Of a stretch of DNA of 64,000 nt, positions 52,522-61,856 are shown one piece after another. A program made the translations under genes and the position numbers. The notes beneath the pieces are model-generated. The model did no database searches, was not told the DNA's origin, and saw only the letters and a program-made list of their open reading frames with translations. The stretch comes from an uncultured Prevotellaceae bacterium (GTDB taxonomy: Bacteria; Bacteroidota; Bacteroidia; Bacteroidales; Muribaculaceae), in the NCBI GenBank assembly GCA_900318535.1, contig ONKU01000005.1, positions 108,616-172,615 on the forward strand, in the 5' to 3' direction. The first letter of the stretch is position 1. Each line of letters starts with the position of its first letter.

Positions 52522-54210
52522 CTAGAATCTCATGCCCAATGTGAGCGAGACGCGATTGTTGTTGTCCTTCGCGTCGGCACTTACGCTAGGCTCATAACCA
52601 TATTCGTCGTTGATGGGCGAGAATGCGTTATAAACGCCATTGCGCATCTTGTGCACGTAAGCCAAGTCGGCATAGAACGATTGATAACGATAGCCCAAGC
52701 CACAAGTGATGTTGTGGACGGTGTTGTCAAACTGGTAAGTGGGATTGGTACCTACAGTGACAACCTGATAGTCATAGTTGTCAACACCCTTATCGACCTG
52801 TGTCGTCTTGATGCTGTAACCAGCACGCAGGCTCAGGTTGGGGTTCACGCGGTACTCAGCACCCAGGCGAACGATGTGTGAAGGCTTGAAATAATACTTC
52901 ACATTGTTGGTCACATCAGGATAGTTGTTACCATGGGTGTCACCAACGCGCATGGTCTGGTTGCCCACATATTCATAATCCAGGCTGATGATGCCTTGGG
53001 TGCCAATGACACCTGCCAAACTGCCCATAAAGCGCCAGGGAGTTGAAATCGTGTAGCTGCTAGAGTAGTCATAGCCGTCATTGCTGCCCTTGTCGGCACG
53101 ATAGAGCATCTGGTTGTTCTCATAGGCCTTGAGCGATGCACTCACGTAGTAGGTGTCACGCATGTCATAGTAGGTGGGCGTGTGGAACGCGGCACCGATG
53201 CGCAGCGCCTGAGTGGGACGCCAGATGAGACCGAACTTGAAGTTCACGCCAGTGCCCTCGGTGTGCAGGTAATTGTACAGGCCCCATTCGGCGCGAGTAT
53301 TACCAAAATTGTTGATCTCAGGGTACATCACATCACCGACATCTTTTCTGATATAGGCATAATCCAAATCTTCCTCATAGGACTGGAAACTCCTGTAATC
53401 CAGATCGAGGATACCGAAATCGAGACCCCAGTACAACTTGTTGGCAAAGTTACCGCCGAAGGCGATGTTGTACTCATCGGCATGTCCACGCTCGTCCACC
53501 TCATAGTAAGCATTGCCTACAGTACCCTGGCCATAGAGACCTTGGACTAGTGATCCATTCTTTGAATAGCCATACTCATCATACTCATAATTTCCTTGCT
53601 CATTAGGCAAAGCGAAATTATTGATAATACCTGTATAGCCGCCATCTTGGGTAGGCATGTCATAGGTGACAATAGCTGCCCAGGGGGCATAACCGTCAAA
53701 GTACGGGTTGAAGCCATCTCGCCAATACAGATCGTCATGAGCATAACCGCTCATGTTGACAAAGCCGTCGGCGATATAGTTGCTCATCGAGTTCTCGATA
53801 TTTCCTACTCCACCGATATAGTGGCGGTTAAAGGACTGAATGCGATTGTAAGTGAAACCGAAATTCAGGTTGGGCACCACCTCGCTATCGAGTCGGATAG
53901 CACCGATGTAACCCACGTTGTTCACATTAAACTTGGTCTCGTTGACCTTATCCACGCCAGATGAAGTGCTGTTGAAATCCAGGCTGAGTGTAACTCCCAG
54001 GTCGGAGTTGCGATAGACGCCGATACCGCCAGGATTCTGAGTGAGCACCGAGAGATCGCCGCCCAGGGCTCCGAAGGCCCCCGCCATCGACTGGAAGCGC
54101 GAGGTGCCTCGGAGTTCGGTTTGTGACAACTGCAGGACATCAAAAGCGTCCTGAGCGTTTATCATCAGAGGAAGTCCGCACAACAACAGGGCAAAAACTT
54201 TCTTCTTCAT
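52522..54210 (-). CDS. OmpP1/FadL-family outer-membrane protein
   Basis: 562 aa with a signal peptide (MKKKVFALLLCGLPLMINAQ). The N-terminal hatch SRFQSMAGAFGALGGDLSVL and NPGGIGVYRNSD are typical of the FadL/TodX superfamily, whose members let hydrophobic compounds across the outer membrane; the rest is a 14-stranded-barrel pattern ending VSLTLGMRF. Substrate unknown. It is 57 bp downstream of the Trp/Tyr-rich protein gene on the same strand, so the two may work together. Confidence 0.88.
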   Translation of the reverse strand: MKKKVFALLLCGLPLMINAQDAFDVLQLSQTELRGTSRFQSMAGAFGALGGDLSVLTQNPGGIGVYRNSDLGVTLSLDFNSTSSGVDKVNETKFNVNNVGYIGAIRLDSEVVPNLNFGFTYNRIQSFNRHYIGGVGNIENSMSNYIADGFVNMSGYAHDDLYWRDGFNPYFDGYAPWAAIVTYDMPTQDGGYTGIINNFALPNEQGNYEYDEYGYSKNGSLVQGLYGQGTVGNAYYEVDERGHADEYNIAFGGNFANKLYWGLDFGILDLDYRSFQSYEEDLDYAYIRKDVGDVMYPEINNFGNTRAEWGLYNYLHTEGTGVNFKFGLIWRPTQALRIGAAFHTPTYYDMRDTYYVSASLKAYENNQMLYRADKGSNDGYDYSSSYTISTPWRFMGSLAGVIGTQGIISLDYEYVGNQTMRVGDTHGNNYPDVTNNVKYYFKPSHIVRLGAEYRVNPNLSLRAGYSIKTTQVDKGVDNYDYQVVTVGTNPTYQFDNTVHNITCGLGYRYQSFYADLAYVHKMRNGVYNAFSPINDEYGYEPSVSADAKDNNNRVSLTLGMRF

Positions 54211-54267
54211 ATTGTCAAATTATTAGAATTGGTTCGACTTAAAGTGTGTGTTCAAGAAAGGTGTTCA

Positions 54268-55488
54268 TTAGCGACGTCGTCCGCCACCGCCTGACGAACC
54301 GCCATGGCTACCGCCACCACTGGAATGGCTGCTGCCGCTGCTGTACGAACCGCCACTGCGTGAACTGCCGCTGCTGCCGCTGCTGTACGAACCGCCGCTG
54401 CGTGAGCTGCTACCGCTGCTGTACGAGCCACCGCTGCGTGAGCTGCTGCCGCTGCTGTACGAGCCACCGCTGCTGGAACGGCCTCCACTGTACGAGCCGC
54501 GTGATGATGCGCCACCGCTGCGTGTAGTAATGCCAGAATTATTGCGGGATCCCATGTTGCCGCTGCGCGATGATGCCATTCCGCTACGGTTGCGATTTCC
54601 TCCCATACCGGCAGAGGCAGAACCGCTGCGACTGGTTCTTCGAGCCGAGACACTATTGCGGCCTCCTGTAGCATCAACGCGGCCACGTCCGTTGCGGTTG
54701 CTTGCGAGTCCGGCACGACGACCGACACTGCTGCCGCCTACGTTAGTATGGGGTCTGTTAGGACGATGAGTAGTCCAGTCATAGTGAGTGTTGGACCAGC
54801 CCCAATCATTATAGTGGGGTCCCCATCCCCAGTGGTTATGCCAGTGATGGCCCCACCAACCGTAGTATGGGCTATGCCAATAACCGAAATAGACGGGACT
54901 ATACCAACCGTAGCGCCAAGGGCTGTACCAGCCATAGTACCAGGGACTGTACCAGTCGGAGTACCAAGGCTCATACCACCCTGTGTACCAAGGGTAATAG
55001 GAACTTGACCATCCATAAGATGAATAAGCCCAATCGCTACCTACAATCAGGTTGATGGTTGGAGACTCGTCATAATAGAGTTCCACCAGGTCATCATCAT
55101 CGCTCAGGATAACGATGTCGGGATTGTAGAAACGCTCGATGCGGCGCGTGTTGGCAAACATGTCATCATCATACATGACGGAGTCACCATCGAAATAGAT
55201 GGTATCACCATTGATGTCAACCTCATATTTGGGCTCATACGCACCACGACGGTTGTACTCGTCAACATCACGCTCCTCGCGATAGTTATCCTTGACAACC
55301 AGCTTATATCTCTCGGGAACATCGCCATAGACGGCTACCGTCTTGGCTGGCTTTTCGACCTTAACCTTAGTCTTGGTCGTGGGTTGGGCCTTTGACGCAT
55401 CGTAATAGATGTCGTCATAGTCCTGGGCCTGTAGCGATCCGGCGGTCAAGGCCATCACGCCCAATAATCCTAAAATGCGGTACTTCAT
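54268..55488 (-). CDS. Secreted Trp/Tyr-rich and Gly/Ser-repeat protein
   Basis: 406 aa with a signal peptide (MKYRILGLLGVMALTAGSLQA). Residues about 20-150 are acidic and charged (DDIYYDASKA, VILSDDDDLVELYYDE); about 155-235 is a remarkable Trp/Tyr/Pro-rich run with recurring WYxPWY/GWYSPW units and then HHWHNHWGWGPHYNDWGW; about 250-406 is a basic Gly/Ser/Arg tail with SGGSYSSGSS-type repeats of roughly 13 residues. This layout is seen in uncharacterised Bacteroidota proteins; no enzyme motif is present. The repeated tail DNA (54288-54480) is coding repetition and not a CRISPR. It sits before the FadL-type gene. Confidence 0.8.
   Translation of the reverse strand: MKYRILGLLGVMALTAGSLQAQDYDDIYYDASKAQPTTKTKVKVEKPAKTVAVYGDVPERYKLVVKDNYREERDVDEYNRRGAYEPKYEVDINGDTIYFDGDSVMYDDDMFANTRRIERFYNPDIVILSDDDDLVELYYDESPTINLIVGSDWAYSSYGWSSSYYPWYTGWYEPWYSDWYSPWYYGWYSPWRYGWYSPVYFGYWHSPYYGWWGHHWHNHWGWGPHYNDWGWSNTHYDWTTHRPNRPHTNVGGSSVGRRAGLASNRNGRGRVDATGGRNSVSARRTSRSGSASAGMGGNRNRSGMASSRSGNMGSRNNSGITTRSGGASSRGSYSGGRSSSGGSYSSGSSSRSGGSYSSGSSSRSGGSYSSGSSGSSRSGGSYSSGSSHSSGGGSHGGSSGGGGRRR
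54295..54485. repeat. In-frame tandem repeats in the Gly/Ser tail
   Basis: Repeats of about 39-42 bases encode SSSRSGGSYSSGS-like units. Their length is a multiple of three, so copy-number change would lengthen or shorten the protein without a frameshift. Confidence 0.7.
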
Positions 55489-55779
55489 AGTTCAATTACG
55501 TTTAAAAAGTTATTATTAAATCTTGTTTGTCTTTTAGACCACGAACTTTTAAAAAAGTTTAAGTTGTATGAATAAAACTGTTTGAAAAACGTTGCAAGTT
55601 ATAAAGTAAAAGGACACAGGCGCCACTTTTTTCAGTGAAAAAATGCTAAATGCCCGATTTTTCACTTTATAATCCTCTTGATTAGAGCAAAAACCGTGCC
55701 AGCGCCCCTCGCGCGCGCACCATGACAGTATTAGGATACGCACCTATTGGAAAAATTGTTTATCTTTGCACAACAATTT
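55489..55779. other. Intergenic region between the Trp/Tyr-rich gene and trmN6
   Basis: 291 bp between divergent genes. It holds a 17-base perfect palindrome TTTTTTCA-G-TGAAAAAA (55627-55643) and the trmN6 -7 box. No clear promoter was found for the leftward gene. No RNA gene or repeat family was recognised. Confidence 0.5.
55761..55768 (+). promoter_or_regulatory. trmN6 -7 box TATCTTTG
   Basis: TATCTTTG 12 bases before the ATG at 55780, so the leader would be very short. It rules out the earlier in-frame TTG at 55747. Confidence 0.65.
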
Positions 55780-56493
55780 ATGGGACGAGAGAAAGTATTC
55801 CGTTTCAAGCAGTTTGCCGTCTTGAACGACCGCACGGCAATGAAGGTGGGCACTGATGGGGTCCTCCTGGGTGCATGGTGCCCTGTGGCGACCGCCAGTC
55901 GGGTGCTCGACGTGGGCACAGGCTGCGGTGTGATTGCCCTGATGATAGCCCAGCGCAACAGCACTGCCATCATCGACGCCATCGACATTGATCCCGATGC
56001 CATCGGCGAGGCACGCCTCAACTTCGCCAACTCCCCATGGAGCGAACGCCTGTCAGCCACCGAGTGCGATTTCAATGATATGACCACGCAGCCCATTTAC
56101 GACCTAATCGTCTCTAATCCTCCTTTTTTCACCAACGGAGTATTGCCGAGTGGAGCTGCCAGAACAGCCGCCCGGCACACGGAATCGCTTACTTACCGCC
56201 AACTCATCGATGGAGCGGCAAAGCGTCTTACCGACAACGGCGCACTGGCACTCATCTCCCCCATCGAGGCTGAATCCGATATCATCCAAGCGGCCACTTT
56301 TGCCTCACTGCCAGCAAAAAAGATGACGCGTGTCATACCCGTCGAGGGTGCGGCCCCCAAGCGCACTTTGTGGCTGCTATCCAGAAATGACAGCATCAGT
56401 TATGAGGAGAATGAACTGACCATCACACACCGTGATGGCACTTTCACCCGCGAGTATATCGAACTCACTGGCGCCTTTTACCTGAAAATGTAG
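55780..56493 (+). CDS. trmN6: tRNA1(Val) (adenine-37-N6)-methyltransferase (YfiC/TrmN6)
   Basis: 237-aa class I methyltransferase starting MGREKVFRFKQFAVLNDR. SAM motif I VLDVGTGCGVIALMIAQR, the acidic motif II AIDIDPDAI and the N6-adenine motif NPPFF are present, as is the substrate-side LGAWCP. The family methylates A37 of tRNA1-Val in E. coli; the exact tRNA target here is inferred. The RHTESLTYRQLI helix is typical for TrmN6. Confidence 0.93.
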   Translation: MGREKVFRFKQFAVLNDRTAMKVGTDGVLLGAWCPVATASRVLDVGTGCGVIALMIAQRNSTAIIDAIDIDPDAIGEARLNFANSPWSERLSATECDFNDMTTQPIYDLIVSNPPFFTNGVLPSGAARTAARHTESLTYRQLIDGAAKRLTDNGALALISPIEAESDIIQAATFASLPAKKMTRVIPVEGAAPKRTLWLLSRNDSISYEENELTITHRDGTFTREYIELTGAFYLKM

Positions 56494-56885
56494 ATGGCAT
56501 CTATTTCGTATTGACAATCAACACGTTAACACAAAAACAAAAGTCCCGAGACTATGGAATGTCAAGCGGGACCTATATGTTCTGTGTCTAGTGATGCTTC
56601 GTCAGCAGTTCGGCACAAGGTTGAATTGTTTTATTATTATGAAAAAGTCAGTTTAATTCGTTTGAAGCTTTATTTCTTCATCGAAGTTGTAATAAAGACT
56701 GATTTACAACGAAAAAGTTTAATCACATTGTAATATTTAACATTTCTTAATACTTTTGATCCATATCATGAATGATATATCCCCATAAATGGGGATAAAA
56801 ACCATCATAAAACATATAAAAATGGGATTGCATGTGCTGACTGATTCCAGTAAATTTGCAAATTGAAATAAAATACATACACGAG
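56494..56885 (+). promoter_or_regulatory. feoAB upstream region: tandem promoters and inverted repeats
   Basis: 392 bp. Two promoters each with TTG-N20-TAnnTTTG: P1 (TTG 56728-56730, TACTTTTG 56751-56758) and P2 (TTG 56828-56830, TAAATTTG 56851-56858). Right after P1 lie two inverted repeats, TATCAT-GA-ATGATA (56764-56777) and TATCCCC-ATAAAT-GGGGATA (56778-56797). The first resembles part of a Fur box (GATAAT repeats). Further left is a GTCCCG/CGGGAC hairpin (56543-56572) that on the minus strand is followed by TTTTGTTTTT. The rest of the region shows nothing recognisable. Confidence 0.55.
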
Positions 56886-59258
56886 ATGATATCAAACGAA
56901 GATAATAATAAGATTACCAGACTGCTTGACAACGAACCCGTCGGGATGACCGTTCAAGTGGTGAGGGTCATGGGTGACGGCGCCTTCCGCCAGCGTCTGC
57001 TGGAAATGGGCTTTGTGCGTGGAGCACGTGTGACAGTGCTCAAAAACGCACCACTGAAAGACCCTGTCGAGTATATGATACTTGGAGCACACATCTCACT
57101 GCGACACAGCGAGGCCGCCCAAGTCGAAGTCACCGACCAGGATGCTGAATTCTGTGACATGGAAGACGCCTTTAACGGCATTGTAGAGACCACCGTGGCT
57201 GGTGTCGACCCGATGGCCGACAATGTGCTGCGTGTGGCCCTAGTGGGCAATCCCAACTGCGGCAAGACGTCCCTGTTCAATTATGTGACTGGAGCCAAGG
57301 AGAAAGTGGGCAACTACGGCGGTGTGACCGTTGACAGCAAAGAAGGATGGTTCAACATAGGCGGCCGCAAGGTGCAATTGGTGGACCTGCCCGGCACCTA
57401 CTCGCTGACCGAGTATTCGCCCGAAGAGATGTATGTGCGCACCTACATCCGCGACAACCATCCCGACGCCATCCTGAACATCGTTGATGCCGGCAATCTG
57501 GAACGCAATCTGTACCTGACCACCCAGGTCATGGACATGAATATTCCCATGGTGATCGCACTGAACATGTGGGACGAGCTGGAGAAAAGCGGCGACCATC
57601 TGGACATCGAGATGATGAGCCGACTGCTTGGCGCCAAGATGGTTCCCATGACAGCCTTTAACGGTCATGGCGTGAAAGAAGTGCTGCAAGCCACAATCGA
57701 CGCCATCGACGAGAGCGAACAGGAAACCCGTCACCACAACGTGAACTACGGCACACTGATTGAAGACAGCATCAAGGAATTGAGCGGAATGTGCCCGCAG
57801 CTGGACCGTTACACGGTGCTCAAAATCATTGAGAACGACCAGCATGCCTTGCTGCTGCTCAACAGCCAGTCAAATGCCGATCAAGTGAAATCGACTGCAG
57901 CCGAACTGCGCCAGCGCATCGAGCGCGACTACAATGATGACATCGTGAGCATCATCACCGACCTGAAATACGGATTCGTGCGCGGCGCATTGGCCGAAGC
58001 CCTCACACCCAACCCCGACCGCGCCACGGGCGAGACCAAACCCGGCTATTCACTGGACCGGCTGTTGACTAACCGCTGGCTGGCGCTGCCCATCCTGCTG
58101 GTGCTCATGTGGCTCATGTTTGAAGCGACATTCACATTAGGAGCCTATCCGCAGGAGTGGATCGAGAGTGGCATCGGCTGGATTGGAGAATGGATCGGCA
58201 AAGCCATGCCCGACGGCATCCTTAGAGACCTGATTGTTGACGGCATCATCGGCGGCGTGGGAGGCGTGCTCGTGTTCCTGCCCCAGATTCTGATATTGTT
58301 CTTCTTTATCTCGCTGCTTGAGGACAGCGGCTACATGGCGCGCGCGGCATTCATTGTGGACCGTATCATGCACCGCGTGGGACTTCACGGCAAGTCGTTT
58401 ATCCCCTACCTCATCGGCTTTGGCTGCGGTGTTCCTGCCATCATGGCAACTCGCACACTCGAAAACCGTCGCGACCGCATTGTGACTATCCTGACTATTC
58501 CCTTCATGTCCTGCTCGGCACGCCTGCCGGCTTATCTGTTGCTGGTAGCCGCCTTCTTTACCGCCAAGCAGGGATTGATCCTGATGAGCATCTACTTGAT
58601 CGGTATCCTGGTGGCCGCACTCACAGCCATCGTCTTGAGCAAGACGGTATTGAAGCATGACAAGACACAATTTGTGATGGAGTTGCCGCCATACCGCAAA
58701 CCCACTGCCCGCAATGCCACTATCCACATGTGGAGCAAGGGCAAGCAGTACCTGCAAAAGATGGCCACCATCATCCTGGCAGCCTCAATTATTGTTTGGG
58801 CATTGGGATACTTCCCCCGCCACGAGGGGCAAACCCCGCAGGAACAAATCGAGAACTCCTACATGGGCATGATGGGTAAAGCCATCGAACCCGTTGTGGA
58901 ACCGCTGGGATTCAATTGGCAGATGGGCGTGAGTGTGCTGACCGGTGCAGCAGCCAAAGAGATTGTCGTATCGACGATGGGCGTGCTCTACACAGGCGAA
59001 GCCGATGCCGACGAAGAGAGCGCTTCACTCAAGGAGAAGCTGCAAACCGCCACGAAGCCCAACGGAGAACCCGTGTTCAACCCGATTGTCGCCTACTCGT
59101 TCATGCTGTTCATCCTGCTTTACTTCCCGTGTATTGCCGCATTGGTCGCCATCCGTCGCGAGGCAGGCACCAAGTGGATGATTTTTGAGATCATCTACAC
59201 TACTGCGGTGGCATGGCTCGTTTCGTTCATCTTCTACCATATAGCCATACTGCTATGA
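56886..59258 (+). CDS. feoB: Ferrous iron transporter FeoAB (fused)
   Basis: 790 aa. Residues about 18-85 are an SH3-like FeoA domain; the G domain follows with G1 GNPNCGKTS (121-129), G3 DLPGTYSL and NMWDEL; the C-terminal half is the membrane pore (PILLVLMWLMFEATF, GLHGKSFIPYLIGFGCGVPAI, VSVLTGAAAKEIVVS). It imports Fe2+ across the inner membrane. FeoA-FeoB fusion is common in Bacteroidota. The ATG at 56886 is 28 bases after the P2 box; the frame's earlier codon at 56856 lies in that box. The stop overlaps the next gene by 4 bp. Confidence 0.96.
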   Translation: MISNEDNNKITRLLDNEPVGMTVQVVRVMGDGAFRQRLLEMGFVRGARVTVLKNAPLKDPVEYMILGAHISLRHSEAAQVEVTDQDAEFCDMEDAFNGIVETTVAGVDPMADNVLRVALVGNPNCGKTSLFNYVTGAKEKVGNYGGVTVDSKEGWFNIGGRKVQLVDLPGTYSLTEYSPEEMYVRTYIRDNHPDAILNIVDAGNLERNLYLTTQVMDMNIPMVIALNMWDELEKSGDHLDIEMMSRLLGAKMVPMTAFNGHGVKEVLQATIDAIDESEQETRHHNVNYGTLIEDSIKELSGMCPQLDRYTVLKIIENDQHALLLLNSQSNADQVKSTAAELRQRIERDYNDDIVSIITDLKYGFVRGALAEALTPNPDRATGETKPGYSLDRLLTNRWLALPILLVLMWLMFEATFTLGAYPQEWIESGIGWIGEWIGKAMPDGILRDLIVDGIIGGVGGVLVFLPQILILFFFISLLEDSGYMARAAFIVDRIMHRVGLHGKSFIPYLIGFGCGVPAIMATRTLENRRDRIVTILTIPFMSCSARLPAYLLLVAAFFTAKQGLILMSIYLIGILVAALTAIVLSKTVLKHDKTQFVMELPPYRKPTARNATIHMWSKGKQYLQKMATIILAASIIVWALGYFPRHEGQTPQEQIENSYMGMMGKAIEPVVEPLGFNWQMGVSVLTGAAAKEIVVSTMGVLYTGEADADEESASLKEKLQTATKPNGEPVFNPIVAYSFMLFILLYFPCIAALVAIRREAGTKWMIFEIIYTTAVAWLVSFIFYHIAILL

Positions 59259-59407
59259 CAACTTCAACGATTATACAGACAATTGTGGCTCTCGGCATCG
59301 TAGCCGTGGCCCTGGTTTATGTGCTTCGACGCGTGTTCAAGACCACACGGGGCCAAGGCGACTGCGGTTGCGGCTGCGGCAAGGATTGCAAGTGTAAAAA
59401 GCTCTAA
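59255..59407 (+). CDS. FeoB-associated Cys-rich membrane protein
   Basis: 50 aa. One membrane segment (about residues 5-24, IIQTIVALGIVAVALVYVL) is followed by a cytoplasmic Cys-rich tail CGCGCGKDCKC with five Cys. The start overlaps the feoB stop (ATGA), implying coupled translation. The family accompanies FeoB in Bacteroidota and Firmicutes and may stabilise FeoB or sense iron via the Cys. The 3' end overlaps the convergent acyltransferase gene by 4 bp. Confidence 0.9.
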   Translation: MTTSTIIQTIVALGIVAVALVYVLRRVFKTTRGQGDCGCGCGKDCKCKKL

Positions 59408-60399
59408 TAGATGCTCACCATCGACTTCCAGTCATAAGGTGCATCCTTGAAGGTCTGTGAGATGAACCGTGCAAAGCATCTTAACAGATAGGCTGCCACT
59501 ACAATGATGCAGAAGATAACGACCAGATTAAGCGGGAACATAAAGTTCAGTGCATCTGTGAACAAGCGGTTCTGTATGAGGTAGATTTCCAAACAAAGTC
59601 CTCCAATAAACCTGATGAGGAAGTATCCCCATTTGGTGTGATAGACTGAACGCATGAACGCGCCGTCGGCCCAAAGGTAAATATAATACAGCCATACAAG
59701 CAGCGGGATGAACGTAAATGGATGCAGGAATGCGAACTGCTGATACCTGAGCGTTATACCCTGCATGACATAGAAAACGACAACACCCAGCAAAGCGAAA
59801 AGCAGGTTCCGCCACTGATGATCCAATTGCTTTGTGTGAGTCATCGTACCCATCCTAGTGCCGAACAACATGAAAATGAAGAACACAAACCACTTGTTGC
59901 TGGCACCATCACCAGCATAAAGACTGAACGGGAAAGGAAAATTCATGCAATAGTACCACACCAGCAACACCAACGATGCAAAGGCCAATACCCAGTTGAG
60001 CTTATCACGGAAATATACACCAATCACATAGATGAAGACATAGTACACCATGATGAGCCTCACAAACCAGCGTCCGCCGTACAGAATAACATGATTGATA
60101 TCCCAGTGGACATCCCAGAACGTGCAAAACACGAACGCCACAGCCAGCACCGAGGGATAGATGCGGTTAAAACGGCGTTTGTACCAATTCGGGAAATCCT
60201 TAATGCCGTTAATAGGCTTCAAGAACAATGTAAAGCCAGAACAGAAAAAGAACAATGCGTTACCAATCGCGCCACCTGTTGCCAAAGCGTTATACTTGCC
60301 ATAGAGTAGCTCCATGTGCGAATTGGTTATCAGGATTATCGCCAGAAACTTCAGGACATCAATCCCCACATTCCGTTCTTTTATAGTGCTCGATATCAT
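59404..60399 (-). CDS. Acyltransferase 3 family membrane protein
   Basis: 331 aa with about ten membrane segments. The N-terminal RNVGIDVLKFLAIILITNSH matches acyltransferase 3 proteins (OatA/OafA/NodX-type), which O-acetylate or otherwise acylate cell-surface sugars; the first-helix His and the Arg in YKRRFNRIYPS are the conserved features. Substrate unknown. The start at 60399 (MISSTIKERNV) lies just after a TAATTTTG box (complement of 60409-60416), so the mRNA would be nearly leaderless. It is not part of a polysaccharide cluster here. Confidence 0.88.
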   Translation of the reverse strand: MISSTIKERNVGIDVLKFLAIILITNSHMELLYGKYNALATGGAIGNALFFFCSGFTLFLKPINGIKDFPNWYKRRFNRIYPSVLAVAFVFCTFWDVHWDINHVILYGGRWFVRLIMVYYVFIYVIGVYFRDKLNWVLAFASLVLLVWYYCMNFPFPFSLYAGDGASNKWFVFFIFMLFGTRMGTMTHTKQLDHQWRNLLFALLGVVVFYVMQGITLRYQQFAFLHPFTFIPLLVWLYYIYLWADGAFMRSVYHTKWGYFLIRFIGGLCLEIYLIQNRLFTDALNFMFPLNLVVIFCIIVVAAYLLRCFARFISQTFKDAPYDWKSMVSIY

Positions 60400-60408
60400 A
60401 ATTCCCTG

Positions 60409-60416
60409 CAAAATTA
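60409..60416 (-). promoter_or_regulatory. Acyltransferase -7 box TAATTTTG
   Basis: Minus-strand TAATTTTG ending 9 bases before the ATG at 60399, in the 44-bp gap after radA. Confidence 0.6.
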
Positions 60417-60443
60417 GCAAAAATTGATGAAAACCAAGAATTG

Positions 60444-61829
60444 TTAGCCGAAGAGGTAGCGGAAGGCGTCCTCGACGCGAGCAACCTCGACAACCTTGAT
60501 GGTCCAGGCATCTCGCTTGATACCTTTGAGGTTGTTTTTGGGTATGATGATGGTTTCAAACCCGAGTTTTTGGGCTTCGGCAACGCGCTGCTCACAACGG
60601 GTGACTTGGCGAATTTCGCCTGAAAGCCCCACTTCACCGGCAAAGCACACGCTGTTGTTGATTGCCATATCCACATTAGATGACAAAATGGCACTGATTA
60701 CCGCCAAATCCAAGGCCGGGTCATTGACTTTGATACCTCCCACGATGTTGAGAAAGACATCTTTCTGCGCCAACTTGAATCCCAACCGCTTTTCAAGAAC
60801 GGCCAGCAACATGTTCATGCGCCGCTGGTCGAAACCGGTAACCGACCGCTGGGCGGTACCATAGGCGGCAGTGCTCACCAGGGCCTGTACCTCGATGAGG
60901 AAAGGACGCATCCCGTCGATGGTCACGCCAATCGCCGTTCCCGATAGCTCACCGTCACGGTCGCCCAACAGCAATTCGCTGGGGTTGGTCACTTCGCGCA
61001 AGCCATCCTCCTTCATCTCATAGATACCTATCTCATTGGTATTGCCAAAGCGGTTTTTGATTGGCCGCAGGATGCGGTACATATAGTTGCGGTCACCCTC
61101 AAACTGGACAACGGCATCAACGATGTGCTCGAGCACCTTGGGGCCAGCGATGCTGCCCTCCTTGTTGATGTGACCGATGAGGATGACAGGCGTATAGGTT
61201 TCCTTGGCATAACGCTGGAATGCTGCGGCACACTCTCGCACCTGGGTCACACTGCCCGGAGCGCTCTCGAGCTGCTCGCTGGCAATGGTCTGGATCGAGT
61301 CCACGATAATGAGTCCGGGCTGGAACGAGCGTATGCTCGCAAAGATGTTGTCCAGAGAGGTCTCGCACAACAAGTAACACTCACAGTCCATGCGGCCGCC
61401 TGCTATGCGGTCGGCACGCATGCGCAGCTGTTGCGGGCTCTCCTCGCCCGAGACATAGAGGACGCGTCGCGAGCGGATGCGCAACACATTCTGCAAAACC
61501 AGCGTTGACTTGCCGATGCCCGGTTCACCTCCCAACAAAACAATACTGCCAGGCACAAGGCCACCACCAAGCACACGGTTCAGCTCCCCGCTGGGCAGAT
61601 TGATGCGGGGTTGATCCTCGGCATGGATTTCCGAGATTTTGACAGGTTCGGCTGCCTTGCGGCTGCTTTCTCCAGCACCCGTGTAGCGCGCTGACGTGGT
61701 TTTGGGCGCTTTTGGCTCCTCAATGTAGGTGTTCCATTCACCGCATGCGGGGCACTTTCCGAGCCACTTGGGCGACTCGTTGCCACAGTTTTTGCAGAAG
61801 AAAGTGGTCTTGACTTGTTGTTTTGCCAT
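60444..61829 (-). CDS. radA: DNA repair protein RadA
   Basis: 461-aa RecA-like ATPase/helicase that extends D-loops in recombination. C4 zinc finger Cys12, Cys15, Cys26, Cys29 (CKNCG, CPACG); Walker A GGEPGIGKS near residues 100-108; Walker B LIIVDSIQT; the RadA-specific KNRFG motif (IKNRFGNTNE); and a Lon-like C-terminal domain (GIKVNDPALDLAVISAI). Full length and intact. Confidence 0.97.
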   Translation of the reverse strand: MAKQQVKTTFFCKNCGNESPKWLGKCPACGEWNTYIEEPKAPKTTSARYTGAGESSRKAAEPVKISEIHAEDQPRINLPSGELNRVLGGGLVPGSIVLLGGEPGIGKSTLVLQNVLRIRSRRVLYVSGEESPQQLRMRADRIAGGRMDCECYLLCETSLDNIFASIRSFQPGLIIVDSIQTIASEQLESAPGSVTQVRECAAAFQRYAKETYTPVILIGHINKEGSIAGPKVLEHIVDAVVQFEGDRNYMYRILRPIKNRFGNTNEIGIYEMKEDGLREVTNPSELLLGDRDGELSGTAIGVTIDGMRPFLIEVQALVSTAAYGTAQRSVTGFDQRRMNMLLAVLEKRLGFKLAQKDVFLNIVGGIKVNDPALDLAVISAILSSNVDMAINNSVCFAGEVGLSGEIRQVTRCEQRVAEAQKLGFETIIIPKNNLKGIKRDAWTIKVVEVARVEDAFRYLFG

Positions 61830-61856
61830 AGCTGGAGTATCTGGACTGGAGAGAGT

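Noticed and set aside
54288-54485. Possible CRISPR-like direct repeats
   Set aside because: The repeats are in frame within a Gly/Ser-rich coding tail, lack unique equal-length spacers, and no cas genes are near.
56543-56572. Leftward small-RNA terminator upstream of feoAB
   Set aside because: A hairpin with a minus-strand T-rich tail is present, but no leftward promoter box was found in the region.
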